Below, piece by piece: positions 43,013 through 45,019 of a stretch of DNA of 45,019 nt. Position 1 is the stretch's first letter. Each line of letters opens with the position of its first letter. The notes under the pieces were generated by a model. That model was not told the DNA's origin. It did no database searches and worked only from the letters and a program-made list of their open reading frames with translations. The position numbers were made by a program, and so were the translations under genes. The DNA is from Mediannikoviicoccus sp037890055. Lineage in GTDB: Bacteria > Bacillota > Clostridia > Tissierellales > Peptoniphilaceae. The stretch lies in the NCBI GenBank assembly GCA_037890055.1, contig JBBKBD010000015.1, one strand, 5' to 3'.

Positions 43013-43850
43013 GGTCGTTGGCATACGATTTAAAAAAGCCGGTAAAGTTTATTATTTCGACCCTAACGGTTATGAAATAAAACTGAATGATCCTGTTATT
43101 GTTGAAACAGCAAGGGGAATCGAATATGGTCATTGCGTAATTGAAACAAAGGAAGTTTCTGGAGATGAAATAATTTCTGATTTAAAACCTGTTTTGAGAA
43201 TAGCAGACGAGACGGATAAATATATAAATAGAGAAAATTTAAAAAAATCTAAAGAAGCTATGGAGCTTTGTAAAGAGAAGATTAAAGAGCATAATCTAGA
43301 TATGAAGCTTGTGGATTGTGAATACACTTTTGACAATAACAAAGTTATTTTTTATTTTACATCCGATGACAGGGTTGACTTTAGAGAACTTGTTAGAGAT
43401 TTAGCAGCAATATTTAGGATGAGAATTGAGCTAAGACAGATTGGTGTCAGAGATCATGCGAAAATTGTATCTGGTCTTGCAACTTGTGGCCAAGAATGCT
43501 GTTGTGCAAGATTTTTATCTGAGTTTGCTCCAGTGTCCATAAAGATGGCAAAGGATCAAAACATTTCACTTAATCCCACAAAGATATCAGGAATGTGTGG
43601 TAGACTTATGTGCTGCTTGAGATATGAACAAGAGGGCTACGAAGATAATTTAAAGAGGATGCCAAAAATTGGTTACCATGTAAAGACAAGCCTAGGACCT
43701 GGAGAAGTTGTTGATACAAATACACTTACGGAGTTTGTTAAGGTCAAGATAAAAATAGATGAAGAAACTGAAGAGATACTTCCATTTCACGTTGATGAAA
43801 TAGAATTTAAGAAATTTAAATCACAAAAGAATGAAGATGAAATTTCTTGA
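43005..43850 (+). CDS. ricT: RicT (YaaT), PSP1-domain protein
   Basis: A 281-residue YaaT/RicT. The PSP1 domain has VIVETARGIEYGHCV and FFTSDDRVDFRELVRDLA-type sequence (FTSDDRVDFRELVRDLA in this protein), and the cysteine-rich part GQECCCARFLSEF plus MCGRLMCCLRYE can bind the [4Fe-4S] clusters reported for the RicAFT complex. In Bacillus that complex helps RNase Y mature operon mRNAs. RicA and RicF are not in the window. Confidence 0.93.
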   Translation: MVKVVGIRFKKAGKVYYFDPNGYEIKLNDPVIVETARGIEYGHCVIETKEVSGDEIISDLKPVLRIADETDKYINRENLKKSKEAMELCKEKIKEHNLDMKLVDCEYTFDNNKVIFYFTSDDRVDFRELVRDLAAIFRMRIELRQIGVRDHAKIVSGLATCGQECCCARFLSEFAPVSIKMAKDQNISLNPTKISGMCGRLMCCLRYEQEGYEDNLKRMPKIGYHVKTSLGPGEVVDTNTLTEFVKVKIKIDEETEEILPFHVDEIEFKKFKSQKNEDEIS

Positions 43851-43906
43851 TTTTATTATAGATATATGTAATAATAATGGTGAAGATATTTAAAGGGGGT
43901 AACAAA

Positions 43907-44074
43907 ATGGCACATTTTATAACTGACGCTTGTATCGCATGCGGTTCATGTCAACCAGAATGTCCAGTAGATTGTATTTCTGAAGGAGACATTTACGTAA
44001 TTGACGCTGATGCATGTACTGATTGTGGAGCTTGCGCTGACGTTTGTCCAACTAGCGCTATTGAAGCAAAATAA
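43907..44074 (+). CDS. 2[4Fe-4S] ferredoxin
   Basis: A 55-residue clostridial-type ferredoxin. CIACGSCQPECP and CTDCGACADVCP carry the eight cysteines, and the spacing CxxCxxCxxxCP is intact in both. Low-potential electron carrier of anaerobes. GGGGGT precedes the ATG at 43907. Confidence 0.97.
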   Translation: MAHFITDACIACGSCQPECPVDCISEGDIYVIDADACTDCGACADVCPTSAIEAK

Positions 44075-44096
44075 GGGGTACATAAGTGAACTAAAG

Positions 44097-44118
44097 AGGA
44101 GCCTATGGGCTCCTTTTT
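44097..44118 (+). terminator. Terminator after the ferredoxin gene
   Basis: AGGAGCC and GGCTCCT form a 7-bp stem with loop TATG and a T run. Confidence 0.85.
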
Positions 44119-44165
44119 GATATTAAAAATAATTTAAAGAAAATCTTTATGATTTTGGGGGAAAT

Positions 44166-44999
44166 ATGGGAAAAGATAATGTGTTATTAGTTAATGACTG
44201 GCCAGGATATAGCAGAGTTGCCCTTTCATCCATGAATCCAATTATGTATTACATGGGTTATTCTGTTTTAAGTTTACCAACAATGGTTATATCAAACACT
44301 TTGGACTATGGAAAGTTTTCTATACTTGATACTACGAAATACATGGAAAATGCCTTAAAGGTTTGGGAAGAACTTGGATTTAATATATCTGCCATGGGCA
44401 TAGGCTACACTACAAATTATAAACAGATTGAAATCTGTGAAGAAGTTATAAAAAAGCAAAACAATCCATATGTAATGGTGGATCCTATTATGGGAGATAA
44501 TGGCTCTTTGTATAATGGAATTGAAAAAGATAGAATAGAGATAATGAGGGAGTTAATTTCCCTTGCAGACCTTTCAATACCGAATATTACTGAAAGCTAT
44601 TTACTTCTTGATGAAAAGTTTAACCGTGTTGATGTAGATAGCGACGAAGAGCTTAGGGATTTAATAAATGGAATTAGAAACATAGGTTCAAAGTCTGTTA
44701 TTATAACTTCCGTTTGTGACAACGACAAAAATTATTTTATCGCAGGCTATGACGAAAAAAATAACGAGTACTTTAAGGTTCCATATAAAAAAATCGATGT
44801 AAACTATCCTGGAACAGGGGATATTTTTTCGGCGATTATCTTGTCATACACATTAAAAGGCTACTCTTTGAAGGACTCTTCCATAATTGCAAGGGACTTT
44901 ATTTATCACGCCATCGTTGAATCTGAAAAGAGAGAGCATATCGACAGAACCGAAGGAATAAGTATTGAAAAATATTTGCATATGTTAAAGAATGATTAA
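44166..44999 (+). CDS. Pyridoxal/pyridoxamine-kinase-like PfkB-family kinase
   Basis: A 277-residue ribokinase-superfamily protein of the PdxK/PdxY branch that phosphorylates B6 vitamers. NDWPGYSRVALSSMNPIMYYMG is the substrate-loop region (first twenty residues: NDWPGYSRVALSSMNPIMYY), VDPIMGDNGSLY near residue 115 and NYPGTGDIFSAI near residue 222, the latter with the catalytic Asp, fit the branch. It lacks the cofactor-loop Cys found in some relatives. TTGGGGG precedes the ATG. Could act on another small substrate. Confidence 0.85.
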   Translation: MGKDNVLLVNDWPGYSRVALSSMNPIMYYMGYSVLSLPTMVISNTLDYGKFSILDTTKYMENALKVWEELGFNISAMGIGYTTNYKQIEICEEVIKKQNNPYVMVDPIMGDNGSLYNGIEKDRIEIMRELISLADLSIPNITESYLLLDEKFNRVDVDSDEELRDLINGIRNIGSKSVIITSVCDNDKNYFIAGYDEKNNEYFKVPYKKIDVNYPGTGDIFSAIILSYTLKGYSLKDSSIIARDFIYHAIVESEKREHIDRTEGISIEKYLHMLKND

Positions 45000-45019
45000 G
45001 AAAGCTTTCGCTTTCTTTT
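44998..45019 (+). terminator. Terminator at the window end
   Basis: GAAAGC (45000-45005) and GCTTTC (45010-45015) form a 6-bp stem with loop TTTC, then T; the T run continues past the edge. Confidence 0.7.

Noticed and set aside
1..45019. tRNA or rRNA genes, including a tRNA attachment site for the element
   Set aside because: I looked for the GGTTC(A/G)A arm and cloverleaf stems near the element ends and found none. The boxA-like string at 9068-9087 resembles rRNA leaders but no rRNA is near.

Overview
The window comes from a low-GC Gram-positive anaerobe. Gene order (ylxM-ffh-rpsP-khpA-rimM-trmD-rplS-rbgA-rnhB), a CD1247-type protein, tandem PII-like c-di-AMP receptors and a 2[4Fe-4S] ferredoxin suggest a Clostridia/Tissierellia member, perhaps Peptoniphilaceae. 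That placement is inference from content; no rRNA gene is present.

Layout. Positions 1-3090 hold the end of a chromosomal S66 peptidase and a decayed type III restriction (Res) gene. Positions 3078-11560 look like a mobilizable integrative element: relaxase and MobC with a nearby palindrome (candidate oriT), an XRE repressor, an ImmA protease, a small membrane protein and a RhuM protein in one leftward operon. Facing promoters lead rightward to an ArpU-like protein, a conjugation-type sigma factor, a 45-aa protein and a large serine recombinase. Positions 11580-18330 are a cargo patchwork: an AbiE toxin-antitoxin locus (toxin gene with a nonsense codon), a truncated and an intact ATP-grasp ligase, a MATE exporter with a broken N-terminus, an ISL3 insertion sequence with a nonsense codon, and a second recombinase 3' end about 90% like the first. 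Positions 18430-31240 are accessory chromosome: class B sortase plus thioester adhesin, two GNAT enzymes, a stub of a second AbiEi gene, a methyltransferase, a frameshifted D-Ala-D-Ala carboxypeptidase, a frameshifted esterase, an ICMT-like membrane methyltransferase, and an McrBC locus whose McrB carries an Mrr-N-like and an EVE-like module and whose McrC has one frameshift. From 31325 to the end the sequence is compact, intact housekeeping: SRP and ribosome assembly, efp, rpmG-secE-nusG-rplK-rplA, tmk-darA-darA2-holB-ricT, ferredoxin and a pyridoxal-kinase-like protein.

How it fits. The mobile half is a succession of islands whose defence and selfish genes (Res, AbiEii, McrC, IS transposase) each carry few inactivating lesions, while the core half carries none. 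TGA and TAG end many intact genes, so the in-frame stops are lesions, not recoding. Several frameshifts lie at short homopolymers and should be confirmed in reads. The most interesting leads are the XRE-ImmA-membrane protein-RhuM operon, the ATP-grasp/MATE cargo, the hairpins that mask ribosome binding sites in the element, the domain-rich McrB, and the duplicated L1-stalk mimics flanking rplK.
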